Shown here: positions 35,801-45,342 of the stretch, in pieces
Position numbering within the stretch: the stretch's first letter is position 1
How the letters are laid out: each line of letters begins with the position of its first letter
Source of the DNA: Maea johnstoni
Taxonomy: Eukaryota > Annelida > Polychaeta > Spionida > Magelonidae
NCBI GenBank assembly: GCA_963942565.1
Contig: OZ012693.1
Span: forward strand, 789,820-853,819
Length of the DNA stretch: 64,000 nucleotides
Direction: 5' to 3'
The notes under the pieces: generated by a model
What the model was told of the DNA's origin: nothing
The model's input: only the letters and a program-made list of their open reading frames with translations
The model's database searches: none
Translations under genes and position numbers: made by a program

Positions 35801-36646
35801 ATCTATACAATTGGAGACATGCTGGATAAAGAAGGGCACATCCTTTCCCATGATTATGTAAAAAATAATCTACAACTTAAATGTGACTTTCTACTGTACA
35901 ACCGTTTGAAAAAGAGAATACAGAACAGCATTGGTAATTTACATATAATGTCTGGTGAAAATTTGAGACCGAGATTACCATTTTTACTATATAGTATTGA
36001 AGTAAAAGGAAATAAAAATACTTATTTCAACCTACTAGAAAATGGAAATGGAATTCTGAATGAGTTGCAAAATAAATGGTCAGAAAAATTAAACGATAAT
36101 ATAATGCTAGATACAATCTCCAATGCGTTCAAGAATGCACAGAAATTTTCACCCTCAGTGTACCAACACTTTACACAATTTAAGCTGCTCCATAGGAGAA
36201 TTGTAAATAACAAATTACTTCATAAAATGAAAATTTTAGACAATCCACTCTGTTTATTTTGCAACCAGATAGAAACCATAGAACATATCTATTTAGAATG
36301 TCCAAATGTTATCTATATCTGGCATGAGGTAGAAAAATGGATTAGATCAATGCAATTTCCTCATTTTAAAATTTCAGACACAGAAAAAATCTTTGGTGAA
36401 AAATACAATAACGAGTTAAAACAACTAGTCATCACCAGCACAAAAGACATCATATATTTCAAGAGAAAATCTGGTGACAACATGTACTTAACAGATGTTA
36501 AGAGAGTACTGGTGAAGAACTTGCATATCTTAAAAACGCAGAAAAGTTTGAAACAGAAAGCTGATGGGTTCTTTGAAGAATGGAACACGTTGATTGAAAA
36601 TTTAAGAATAGACCCGGTAACGAGGGACAGTTGGTATATACTGTAA
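32813..36646 (+). CDS. LINE ORF2p, endonuclease and reverse transcriptase, intact (1277 aa)
   Basis: Encodes the complete retrotransposition enzyme. The endonuclease has LQETHL (E45), INIYGPN, TGDWN (D148, N150), RLDYFLIT and RSDH (D235, H236). The polymerase has GKSPGPDGFTNEFF, LVDFEKAFDSISW (catalytic D623), GCRQGDPISPY (679-685) and SQFADDTTLF (D725, D726; FADD instead of YADD). A C-terminal knuckle C1147, C1150, H1158, C1163 follows. No stop or frameshift interrupts the frame, so this copy may be competent. Codons are strongly A/T-ending, unlike the minus-strand copy at 10284-14390. ATG 32831 (MNLIKIESLNCRG) is an equally good start. Confidence 0.95.
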   Translation: MNKNSKMNLIKIESLNCRGLRDIKKRLDLFDDFKKRGIHIINLQETHLISNDLLQLKKIWNCKFLIAGENKQSLGVMIILNNNFEYKIHNVNKDHGGRFIIIDLEIIGVARFLMINIYGPNKDIPGFFDNLFNILDNENIKNWIITGDWNLVLNQNLDTWNYKTINNPNSTNKVKQYIKKYDLIDIWRDINNDKKNFTWFRTNPNKAARLDYFLITPSILNILSEPYIKIKYRSDHCKIGLNLIHDKSERGKGLWKLNSDLINDFTLNNKIKEDITLMIEVHACTPYNPAFIKNHINNFPELMISIELFWEMLLTKLRGSIISYAAKIKRERLQKENKLIYELENLNHLFILNMNDKKTENEIKIKNQELEELREIKLKGAFIRSRSKMLVQEEKPNKLFLNLENNNFISKNIKELINMDKEKITEPNKILEEMRLFYEKLYAKQEIIKIEDSLFKNFKNNLNKLDEKESSKLDDKITLIELENQVFSTGNGKSPGPDGFTNEFFKNFWDVIKLPLLILMNHFFESQNIPENFLSGIITCIPKGNKARNSLKNWRPITLLNSIYKFYSGIWANRIKQFLPKLIGESQKGFVQGRFIGENTVLTLDILNETKFKGEEGLLILVDFEKAFDSISWEYISKTLQIFNFSEKTISIIESLQKNSKSKILQNGHLSEIITLGRGCRQGDPISPYIFVLAVELLGEAFRTNLEIKGIIVGGEEHRISQFADDTTLFMQFNEKNLRICMSILNEFHLISGLKINVEKTKAIKFGVSRDSRMTLCDDLDLVWTQEFTSLGIDYNIKYLNRITDLNLEGKLKEMEKLISVWKIRNLTLIGKITIIKTLLISKIIHILLSLPRPSEEFFVKIEKVFLNFLWQNKPPKFKLSNLEKLIACGGLQFPDLRKIDIGMKASWLKRLYKSNTGWASTPISYGLDKIYIYGDVFMQKKTTTLQNPFWRDVVYSVHCVYTKSTFKSLQQVLSVPLWLNSHIMVERIYSWETKGIYTIGDMLDKEGHILSHDYVKNNLQLKCDFLLYNRLKKRIQNSIGNLHIMSGENLRPRLPFLLYSIEVKGNKNTYFNLLENGNGILNELQNKWSEKLNDNIMLDTISNAFKNAQKFSPSVYQHFTQFKLLHRRIVNNKLLHKMKILDNPLCLFCNQIETIEHIYLECPNVIYIWHEVEKWIRSMQFPHFKISDTEKIFGEKYNNELKQLVITSTKDIIYFKRKSGDNMYLTDVKRVLVKNLHILKTQKSLKQKADGFFEEWNTLIENLRIDPVTRDSWYIL

Positions 36647-36884
36647 GCCAATTCTGCATATAGGAATACAATACTATTCACAGATTCTGATCTACCAACA
36701 GAGATCAAAAAAAAATATATATATTCTTTCTGTATTTTCTTTATTTTTGAGTTGCTGTAATTATACTGTAGCACAAATTGTGCCCCGTTCATATATATTT
36801 ATTTATTTATTATTGCATACTTATGGAGAATAAAAATCCTGTTGCATAATGTGTGCAATTTGAAATTAAAAAAAAAAAAAGGTT

Positions 36885-37150
36885 TAATAGTATAAAAATC
36901 ATATTACATTTAAAGATTAAAGCCAGTGTAAAATATAGATAGTGTAAAAGTTTAAGGTCAAACTAAGGTCAAAAAGAGTATTTGTGACTTTGAAGCAAAT
37001 ATCTCAATGCAGTAGTTACACTTTGGTAAAAATAAAAAAGCCAGGGTCTTAGTTCACCTGAAAGGAATATTTTCCAATCATGAAGTGGAGGAACTGAGGT
37101 AGTTTACAACTACATATTATTAACATTACCAGATGAAATAAGTTGCTTTT
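36885..37150 (+). repeat. third, partial arm copy in direct orientation
   Basis: Matches the inner end of the left arm (about 26200-26420) in the same orientation: the AGGTCA pair (DR5, 36955-36971), GAGTATTTGTGACT, CACCTGAAAGGAATATTT and AACAAGTTGCTTTT-like words occur in the same order. It lies just behind the LINE poly(A). The giant element therefore holds arm sequence in three places. Confidence 0.75.
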
Positions 37151-38270
37151 GATTGTATTTGGCTAAAATAACTAACTCACATGCTGGCCTTACATATGTC
37201 TGCACCAAACATTGAGTACATTGTAAGGCTTTAGGTGACAAATGTCTCTTTAAAGCTTTCGAAGTTGTTTGATGAAAGCTAGGCAGAAGATCATGAATCA
37301 AATTAAAGAAATAAGTATCATGAATTTCATATAATAAACTAGGTATGTATCTGTCAGTGGTTCCATTTGTTAATTGGAAACCATATCTGTAATTTTGAAT
37401 AGTTTGGCATTATCTAAATGGATTTTACCTAATTTTGGTGTATACATCTTTTATTATCCATTACATTAATTCCTAGCTCAGTACCAACCTCTCTGATTGT
37501 TAGATATCTAACCTTTATTTGACCTCCAGCACGTGCAACCTAGAGTACATAAAATATGTGTACATACCTTAATCTATTTTGGAAAACAAGCCTATTTAGT
37601 TATTTACACACTCCACTATCTGACTTGGTCAATTTAAAAATCCCCATTTAGGATCCAATTCATTTTGTGCTGATGGTCATGCTATCTGTGACTAGTGTAT
37701 GTGCATTCTTAAATAGTGGTAGCCTTTTGGATTTTTTCAATAAACAGCTAAATAAACCGAATTAAGAATAGTTTAAATAGCAATTCCTATAACCTCTGGG
37801 AGAGATTTGACTTATCTAAGACATTAATCATTGACAATATATGCACATCAAAGGAATTTGTAAAAACGCGGACATCTTCTGAAGTGAAAGATTCAAAAAC
37901 CTATACCAGAGCTCATCTTGACCTTCAATGACCTCTAAACCACAACAGGGACTGTCACACAAGAAAATGTACATAAAATTTAGAGATCATAAGGGGAAGC
38001 TAGCATTGTGTTAACAATTCTACCCCCAAAGTTCTGTTTCTATGCATCAAAGAAGCCTAAGATTATTATGGCTGAAGTTGGCTTTACTGCATGAGTTGTG
38101 GAAATTATCCTAGGTTTGAAATGAGCTAATTAATCTAGCTGACCTCTAAATTCTCAAAAATACTAAAGTTTGTACTGGTCAATAGTATCAATAAGCTATC
38201 CTTGAACTGAATGACTTCCCAATTTTCTGTACAGAGATTGGTAATAAATTTCATTGACAAGTAAACTACA
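37151..38270. other. no gene seen; one DR4 at 37919-37934
   Basis: AT-rich interior of the giant element. A TGACCT-TCAA-TGACCT pair at 37919-37934 suggests decayed arm sequence here too. No gene recognised. Confidence 0.5.
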
Positions 38271-38278
38271 GTAGGAAG

Positions 38279-38740
38279 TAGGGATGGGGACCGGAAACCG
38301 GTTCAAACCGGCCTGAGCATTGCGGTTAACCAGTCAAAAACCAGACCTCCCTCTAAGCGGTTCGGTTTTCTATGCATGCACAAGATTCTTGGAGGCGTAA
38401 TAAAACTGTCAGCACCTACCTCCTTGCTGGCCTCACAATGTCTGCCAAGCACCACGATCAAACAGCCATTTCAAAATCTCTCAAGTCCGGTACCCTGCCC
38501 ACTTTCGTATGCTCAGAAGCCTTCTGAGCGTAGAGAAAGTGCCCAGGGAGCTAGTATATACTTTAGGAACTTTCAAGAACTTTCCAGTTCAGGTAAGTTC
38601 AGCCACGCATTCCATTGCGTAGTTTCGTATCCAAGAAATGTCATTAATAAACCGTTTAGGAAACCGTAATAAAACCGAACCATAGAAGCAAAACCGAGAA
38701 CCGAACCGAACCGTAGAATTCTCAATGATCCCCATCCCTA
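38279..38740. mobile_element. hAT-type MITE, 462 bp, with 8-bp target duplication
   Basis: The ends are TAGGGATGGGGA and TCCCCATCCCTA, typical of hAT elements. GTAGGAAG at 38271-38278 and 38741-38748 is an exact 8-bp target duplication, the hAT hallmark. Subterminal words AACCGG and GAACCGAACCG are frequent near both ends. The open stretch 38376-38669 has no transposase motif. Confidence 0.92.
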
Positions 38741-38824
38741 GTAGGAAGACCAAAAAATCTACTTCAATTTCATAAATAATTGAATTATTCCTATGTTTGA
38801 CCTTTGATTATGTTACCACTGAAT

Positions 38825-41465
38825 TTGAATCAGAAATCGCACTTAGGTAAAACCTTGGTAGTCTCAGTCTTTGACATCGAAATAGATACAAAGCAACTTA
38901 TTCTTATTATTGCATACTAACTATTCAATTAATTTCATGATTACCAACTATTCCTTTCAAGCGAATGAGCATTACTCGTTTAACCAAAATAAAACTGCAG
39001 TATACCGATCTTTGCTTCAAAGTCGAAAATGCTCTTTTTGACCTTTAGACCTTGGTTTGACATTCCATTTTCCCTTAAATCTCAATAATATTTAACGCTA
39101 TCTTTAACCTTACATGGCAAACACAAATTGGCAAGTTAAAGGGCGTATATGCCCAATTGAAAATGAAAGCTGACATACCATATGATAAAAATGTTGTGTC
39201 AACTTTCCGCTGCTAAATTGATATTTGGGTGCACCCAAAATTAGGCATTTCGTTATTTTTATGCCTAAATATTCACAATTAGCACAGACTTTGTCTTGAA
39301 ATAACCTTAAAAGGCATGAGTTTCTCTTTAAAAAGATATTTCTCACCTAAAGATAATATTTTTTAGGAAAAAATATCATTATATATGTATTCTAGGAGCA
39401 ATTGATGAGATACTAGACAGGCAATTCAAAGACAAAATGCCTTAAGTCATGAAATTGGGGGTAGTTTGACCTTGAATGACCTCTTATATCACAGCAAAAT
39501 GCCCTACCCTAGGCTGGTTGCATGAAATGGAAAGATTGTCTTACAACAAGCATTTTGATACCAAACAATGCCTATAATGTTTGGTGCTCACAACTTTTAT
39601 GACCTAAACAGTGGTCCCATATGTTACTAGCACTTTCTAACAACTCGATTTTAAACACTTAATTTAGGCATGAATTGTCCAATAGCACATTCCACATCTG
39701 CATATTACCTTAAAACTAGTACTTCATATTCACAGGTAAAGGGTAAAACATTGTTAGTAAAATATATTTAAGGTATCTTGTCTGTCAACTATTGTGGTAA
39801 TGTGGTTAGGAAATTATGTAATGACATAACAGAAGTACCTCATCAAAATTTCTCCATCAAAATTCGAACTTTTTAGAGAAAAAAATGACGTTTTGACTTT
39901 TATTTGACCTTCATTTTTTCCTTAAATCTCAGTGATATTTTGCACTGCCTTTATAATCTGATATGTCAAACACAATAAGCAAGTAATGCCGCAAGTTAAA
40001 AAACATATTCTCCCCATTAGAAATGAAAGCTGACATACCATAAGATATGACTCGATCTGTTATGTCAACTTTCTGCTGCCTCACTTAAATATTTGAGTGC
40101 ACCCGTAATCAGTCATTTTGTCATTTTGGTCCCTAAATATTCCAGATTGGTCCAGACTTTGTCTTGAAATGACCAAGAAATGTCTCAGAATCCTTTTTGA
40201 AAATTATTACTCACCTAAAAATGTTTCCAGGATAAAATATGTATTCTAGGAGAATTTGATAAGCTGCTTAATGGAAAATTCAAAGACAAAATGCCTTAAA
40301 TCATGAAATTGGGGTTAGTTTGACCTTGAATGACCTCTAGTATCACAACAATAGACCCTACCCTAGGCTGGTTGCATGGAATGGAAAGACAGTCTTACAA
40401 CTAACATTTTGATACCAAACAATGACTAATATGTTTGGTGCTCACAACTTTTATGACCTAAACAGTGGTCCCATACTAGCGCTTTCTCATAAGCCGTCCG
40501 TAAACACTTATCATAAGCATTGAATAGCCAAATGCCACATTCCACACCTCCATATTGACTTAAAACTACTTCATTTTCACCGGTAAATGGTAGAAAATGA
40601 TTTGTTGGACCATAGTTGAAATTATTTATCTGTCAATTATTGTGGTAACTTGGTTTGGAAATTATAAAATGACAAAACACAAGTACTTCATCAAAATCTC
40701 TTGATCAAAATTTGAATTTTTTAGGGAAAAAATGACATTTTGACCTTTATTTGACCTTCAACGACCCCTTAATTTCAATATTATTTTTCCATTATCTTCC
40801 AGATTGAGGAGAAAATTAAACCTGATGTTTTGGTGCATCATCTGCTCCCTTCCTACTTATAAAACTTAAGATACAATCATTTTAGTTTTCAAATTTTTAC
40901 CATTTTAGGCACTTTTTGGGGTCTCCAGGTGGGCTTGGTACCCTATTTTGTACCTTACAGCTCAAAATTGGACTTAAAACTCTAGTCAATGAACTTTCTA
41001 AAATGTTCAACAATTCCATTAAAAGACATTCCTTTAGAAAAAGTGGCTACAAAAAAGAAATACATACCTTCAAAAAAACTGAGAAGTTTATAATTGGAAA
41101 CTATAGAATACGGGAAAATCCCAGATTCTTGATTTGGCAGCTATTTTGACCTTGAATGACCTTTATTACATCATGGGATTGAGTTAATTATGTGTTTACT
41201 ATTTCAAAAGATACTTCCCTTTCATACCAACATTTTGATACCAAACACTCATCCCTATGTTTGGTTTAAGCTGAGTTATGAGTTATGAGTACCCCTATAC
41301 CTATTATTTTGACCATTTTGGGGCCTTTTTACATATATTGGGGTGTCTAAGACATGACCCCATAAAAAAGATGTGCACCACTTCTGAAGTCTACATCCAC
41401 CCTGGCGGTATGCCCCAAGTGTGGGCCTAAAACATGATACCAACGGAAATTTTCTAGCTCTCGGG
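38825..41465. repeat. right inverted arm of the giant element
   Basis: Reverse complement of 23845-26475, with the same tandem units of about 850 bp. On this strand the nuclear-receptor-like pairs read TGACCT: DR4 at 39467-39482, 40321-40336 and 41147-41162; DR5 at 40741-40757 and, with one mismatch, 39894-39910. Their order mirrors the left arm. Confidence 0.9.
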
Positions 41466-41469
41466 TTAA

Positions 41470-42131
41470 CCTAACTTCTAAAATAGAGCCCTTTTCTTGA
41501 TCTGGCTACTGGACTAAAAATATTGTTCTCGAATTTCATCTTTGTCTAGTGTTGCCTCTTTAAACTCCTTCAGACAATCTATCTCTATCTGCTGAAAGTC
41601 GATAACCTCATCTCTTTCTTTCAGAGATTGTGCTAGCTTTAATATCTCTAAATATTTCTCTTCAAAGTTTGCCTGAATCAACATAACCTTGTCCAAATCA
41701 GCTCTAATACTAATGAGAGACTCCTCAGCCGAGGCACCACTAGCTTCCACACTATCTACCCTGGCAGATAACTCTGTCAGGGTGCTTGTTAGGCTTTCCA
41801 CCTTTTTGTCACTCTGAACCATTTGTTCCCCAAAAGAGTTAACCTTAGTGTCTAAAGAACCGATCTGGTCCTCGAGTGAGGAGAATCTCTGATTCAATTT
41901 ATTCATCAAATCTGCCAGCTGATTATTACTGATTTGGATCTCCTTCTCAATCTCCTTCTCAATGTCACCGCTCTCAGACTCTGAGTCTTCCTCCCTTTCC
42001 TCAACACTTTCCTCTTCTGAACGAAGACTTCTTTTAGAACCCCTATCGCTAGCCAGAATGGCTGCCCTAATGTTTGGCACCGCCGGTGATGCCGACATGC
42101 TCTCTCTCGCTTTCCCCTTCTTCGGAGGCAT
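41470..42131 (-). CDS. L1 ORF1p-like gene, N-terminal half (coiled coil)
   Basis: ATG 42131 opens MPPKKGKARESMSASPAV, a basic then acidic Ser/Glu-rich head. From about residue 70 heptad-like segments (LNQRFSSLEDQIGSLDTKV, VESLTSTLTELSARVDSVEA, LIQANFEEKYLEILKLAQSL) predict a long coiled coil, as in the trimerisation stalk of L1 ORF1p. The main frame ends with TAG at 41514; the same frame goes on as SSSQIKKRALF to a second TAG near 41478, just before the TTAA junction, so this copy is damaged. The RRM-like half lies at 23273-23840. Neighbour: a good splice donor CAAG/GTAAAG on the minus strand at 42165. Confidence 0.75.
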
Positions 42132-42660
42132 AATGAAGTCTATGTAGCTCGAAACGTAACTTTACCTTGATAATCGTTCCACGTTTGCGTAAGTTGTCTT
42201 CAGCTGTCGGGTTCCGAAATGACACCGTCCTTGCACGTTGCTGAATCTCGAGGGTTGAGTGTTGACAGGAGAGGTACACAAATTGGTTCTTCTGGCAAGA
42301 TGGCTGCCGTCGCACGCGGGGTCTGAGCACTTGAATGTAGAAACCTCAAAGGTTTAAAACAGGACCATTCGAAGTAAAGAATTTCACGTCTGTACCCTTG
42401 TTATCCGCGGGTATCGCTTGTCGTTCCTGTGGACGTCTAACTTGCTTCTCCAGCTCGAAAGGAGCAGGAGAACGATGTTTCGAAGAGACGATTTTCCGCC
42501 ATGTGCGTCAGCAATAGTGAAGGAACCGGAAGTGACTCATAGTTCGCTTACGAGTTTTGAGGAAAAGTTTTTCTATGTCGCATAGATTTTAGTTTTAACG
42601 CAGCTGTAGTAGATGATATCGAGATACTAGACAGTTCAAATGGTCAAAGCAGCGAATTCA
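42132..42660 (-). promoter_or_regulatory. 5' leader of the ORF1-like gene with candidate splice donor
   Basis: Relatively GC- and CpG-rich compared with the flanks. On the minus strand TCAAG/GTAAAG places a near-consensus donor at 42165, about 34 bases before the ORF1 ATG. Joined to the acceptor at 23054 it would skip ORF1 and present the TatD-like ATG. Promoter position is not determined. Confidence 0.3.
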
Positions 42661-44934
42661 AGGTATAGAAAAAATAACCCCGCACGAGGTACGTTCCGGG
42701 GAGGACTGCTATAGCCCGTTTGAGTGTTACCCGAAGAGTCGCCTCTTCAAAGTTCGATTTCTGCTGGAAGTTGAAAGTTTCTGCTTAGGTCAATTTCATA
42801 AATGTATCATGTACCTTCTAATCTTTAGGATTAGCCATTAAATTTTTCCGGATGGTATAGTTTAACGGCAAAAATATAATGAAAATCGAGGAGCTCTCTT
42901 TTCCTTGACTGGTCTAGTCCATGATGACGTCACAAAATAAACATGTTGCCAAAAAAAACGTGTATTTACCTGGCCAAATGATCTAGTCAGATTCATATAT
43001 TTGCAGCTACTTACAACGTAATACCTATTATTATTATTATCCTTATTATTATTAATATTATTATTATTGTTATTATCATTATTATTATCATTACTAGCTG
43101 CAACCAGTGCACAGCATGGGCTTTAATACACCGCTTCTTAGTTTTATGAGATAAGAACCGCCAACATTAGCAGCCAAAGGAAGATCTCTTTAGGATCTTT
43201 CTAACATAATGTCATGATTTCTGGATCTACAATTACAATTCTAATATATTTTAAAAGACTATATGACCGCCTTTCTAAATGTATAAAATTTGTTGTCTTA
43301 AGGCCCAGTGATAAGTGAGAAATCATCAAATGAAAACGGACATATTTTGCCGAGAATGTCGGGAAATCAAAATGTGTGTTTAAGGCGTTTTCATTCAATG
43401 ATCTGTACGTGATTACTGGGCCTAAAATTACGATTTTAATTCATTTAACAAGAACATATTAGGGACTTTCTAGATAAATAAATTATGTTGTCTTAAGCTC
43501 AATAATGTATGAATGCAATTGTATGATGTTTTGTTGCTGAGGTGGTAGCCATGGTATATTGTAGGAATTGATCACGGGAGGGGTTCCCAAGGGGGGGAGC
43601 ACTTGGATAATTAGGGGGGCACATACGCTCGTTATCAAAAATTAAAAAATACCCCTAAAGCACTGATTTCTGGCCAAAAAAGTACCCTTATTTCAATAAA
43701 AACGCTGACTTTTTCCACCAAATAAACACCCCTTCTTTATCAAAACACTGACATTCCATGAACGGGAACACATATTTTAACATGAGGTCTTACGACACTT
43801 TTAGAAATCTCAGTTTAATTTTCCTCAAATTTTGCCAAAGGAAAGAACAGAGCACAGTGATCTTCAAAACAACTTAAAATCATGGGGTCATCAACTTAGT
43901 TTTCTTTCACAGATTTTTGAAAAATTAATGCACTTTATGTCACAAACATCACTTTCTCCAAAATTGGTGTCTTTCTATGCTAGATTTATCCCTAAAGAGA
44001 TACTGACACAGCCTGAAATACTGTTCTGCCTAGTTAAAATTATTTTTCTGCTGTTATGTAGGAATTATTGGACAAAATCAAGGAATTTGAGAAACAAGAT
44101 TTTAACCCAAAATTGATATGTCAGAATTGCCTAGTTTAATTTTCCCCAATTTTTGTCTACACTATCTACACAATGCTCTTAATAAGATGACATAAAGAAT
44201 ATGATAGGTCATCGTGTTTGTTTTCGAACCACAGATGGTCAAAGTTTGTGAAATAGGACTTTTTTGGGGCATTTTTTTATGAAAATGTTAGATAAGAGTT
44301 ACTCAATTGTTACCGTGTATACCCATGCTTATATACGATATTGTTGAGCAAGGGATCCCCATTTTATACACATGAATTATCACTCATTATGCCTGAAAAC
44401 GTGTCAAAACATCAAATTCAATAAATATGGAAATCACTGTAGCCAAAAACAAACAAACTCGTAGAATAATATTTTTAATAGGCTGGTATAATCACAATTT
44501 ATACATACATAATCAATTTATTTTCAATTTTTCTAGTGATGTCAGGTAAAATGTAATAAATTATTTTAGTTTGTCCAAAACCCAATAGGTGTCACCGGTA
44601 TAGAGTATCGTGAGACCTTAAGATTGTATAATCCTCTGCCTGTTTAGCGGCAGCAATTGGCAGCTGCAAACTCGGAAGCCCAGTCACTTCGGTAGTCACT
44701 CGGGCGTCAGAGCCGCGTATAATTTGTGGATTGTAAGGGGATTTTCACTGCCCCCATACTTCGTACCTGGGTACAAAAAGGTACCCTTCTTTTACAAAAT
44801 CGCGGACATGCGGAGGTCTCAAAAAAGAGACCCCTTCTTCCGCGAAAATTCGTAACGGGAGTGCACCTCGTTCTGGCCTCGTTGTGGTGTGAGAATTCCC
44901 AACCGACGTCACGGGGAATCCCCAATTCACGTGA
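42661..44934. other. no gene seen; (ATT)n at 43026-43094
   Basis: AT-rich region with an imperfect ATT trinucleotide repeat at 43026-43094. Open stretches at 43832-44116 and 44707-44990 have no domain; the latter overlap in several frames on both strands. Two loosely related blocks with CCCTTCTTT...AAAA...GACAT words occur near 43730 and 44785. Confidence 0.5.
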
Positions 44935-45342
44935 TTAGGCCACGGCAAAAATCGTGTCCTAACACTGTCCTCGCACTGTCGCGGGGCCATTTCCCTTCAG
45001 GACACCTACTTTTGACCCCAGACACAGTTAGGACAATGCCGACTGTCCTAGGACAGGTCCCCGATATTGTTAGGACACGTCGGGGACAAACATTTTTTCT
45101 TGCTGTTTCTGGTTGTCCTAGCGCGGAATTGAGACATGTCTCAATTCCGCGCTAGGACACGCACGACATGCAATTCGTGGGGAATGACATGCCCTCCGTC
45201 GGGGATGCACCTAGGACACCCACGACATTGTTAGAACATGACCTAGGACACTGTTACGATCAGGAATTGAACGAATTTTTTGAACGAAATTCCTGATCGT
45301 GGCTTGTCCTTTACACTTGTCTTGCCTGTGTGAGACGGGCTT
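44935..45342. mobile_element. GGACA-rich inverted-repeat element, right end
   Basis: Ends with CTGTGTGAGACGGGCT followed by TAA at 45342, the reverse complement of the terminus at 9857. The body is full of GTCCTAGGAC, TAGGACA and CGGGGACA words and includes a 46-bp palindrome (45114-45159) and a 13-bp hairpin (45256-45268 with 45288-45300). The left end is not clear; 44935 is where the GGACA words begin. PIF/Harbinger is suggested only by the terminal TAA. Confidence 0.5.
45114..45159. repeat. 46-bp perfect palindrome
   Basis: Both 23-base halves are exact reverse complements with no loop; the centre reads GAGACATGTCTC. As DNA it can form a cruciform. Confidence 0.97.

Larger units (their letters stand above)
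32521..36880 (+). mobile_element. L1-like LINE with intact ORF2 and poly(A) tail
   Basis: Contains one uninterrupted ORF (32813-36646), a 3' untranslated region of about 220 bp with AATAAA near 36829, and a terminal A12 run at 36869-36880. The 5' end is not defined; the value given is where AT-rich tandem repeats stop. It is inserted in a copy of the giant-element arm sequence, because GGTTTAATAGTAT behind the tail also occurs in the left arm flank near 26546. No ORF1 was recognised upstream. Confidence 0.85.
23845..41465. mobile_element. giant TTAA-flanked inverted-repeat element (17.6 kb, piggyBac-like ends)
   Basis: The ends read CCCGAGAGCTAGAAAATTTC from 23845 and its reverse complement to 41465, flanked by TTAA at 23841-23844 and 41466-41469. 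CCC ends next to TTAA are the hallmark of piggyBac-type transposition. The inverted arms are about 2.6 kb each (23845-26475 and 38825-41465), far longer than usual for the superfamily. The insertion site is an ORF1p-like gene, whose halves lie outside both ends. No piggyBac transposase is visible inside, so the element would be moved in trans. Inside it are an 11-copy array, an unrecognised gene, tandem duplications, a full-length LINE and a hAT MITE. Confidence 0.82.

Noticed and set aside
42067-42330. 87-codon frame upstream of the ORF1-like gene
   Set aside because: Overlaps the ORF1 start in another frame; no motif, likely leader sequence.
44707-45155. Overlapping 70-90 codon frames on both strands
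   Set aside because: Locally higher GC removes stops; no family motif, partly inside the GGACA element.
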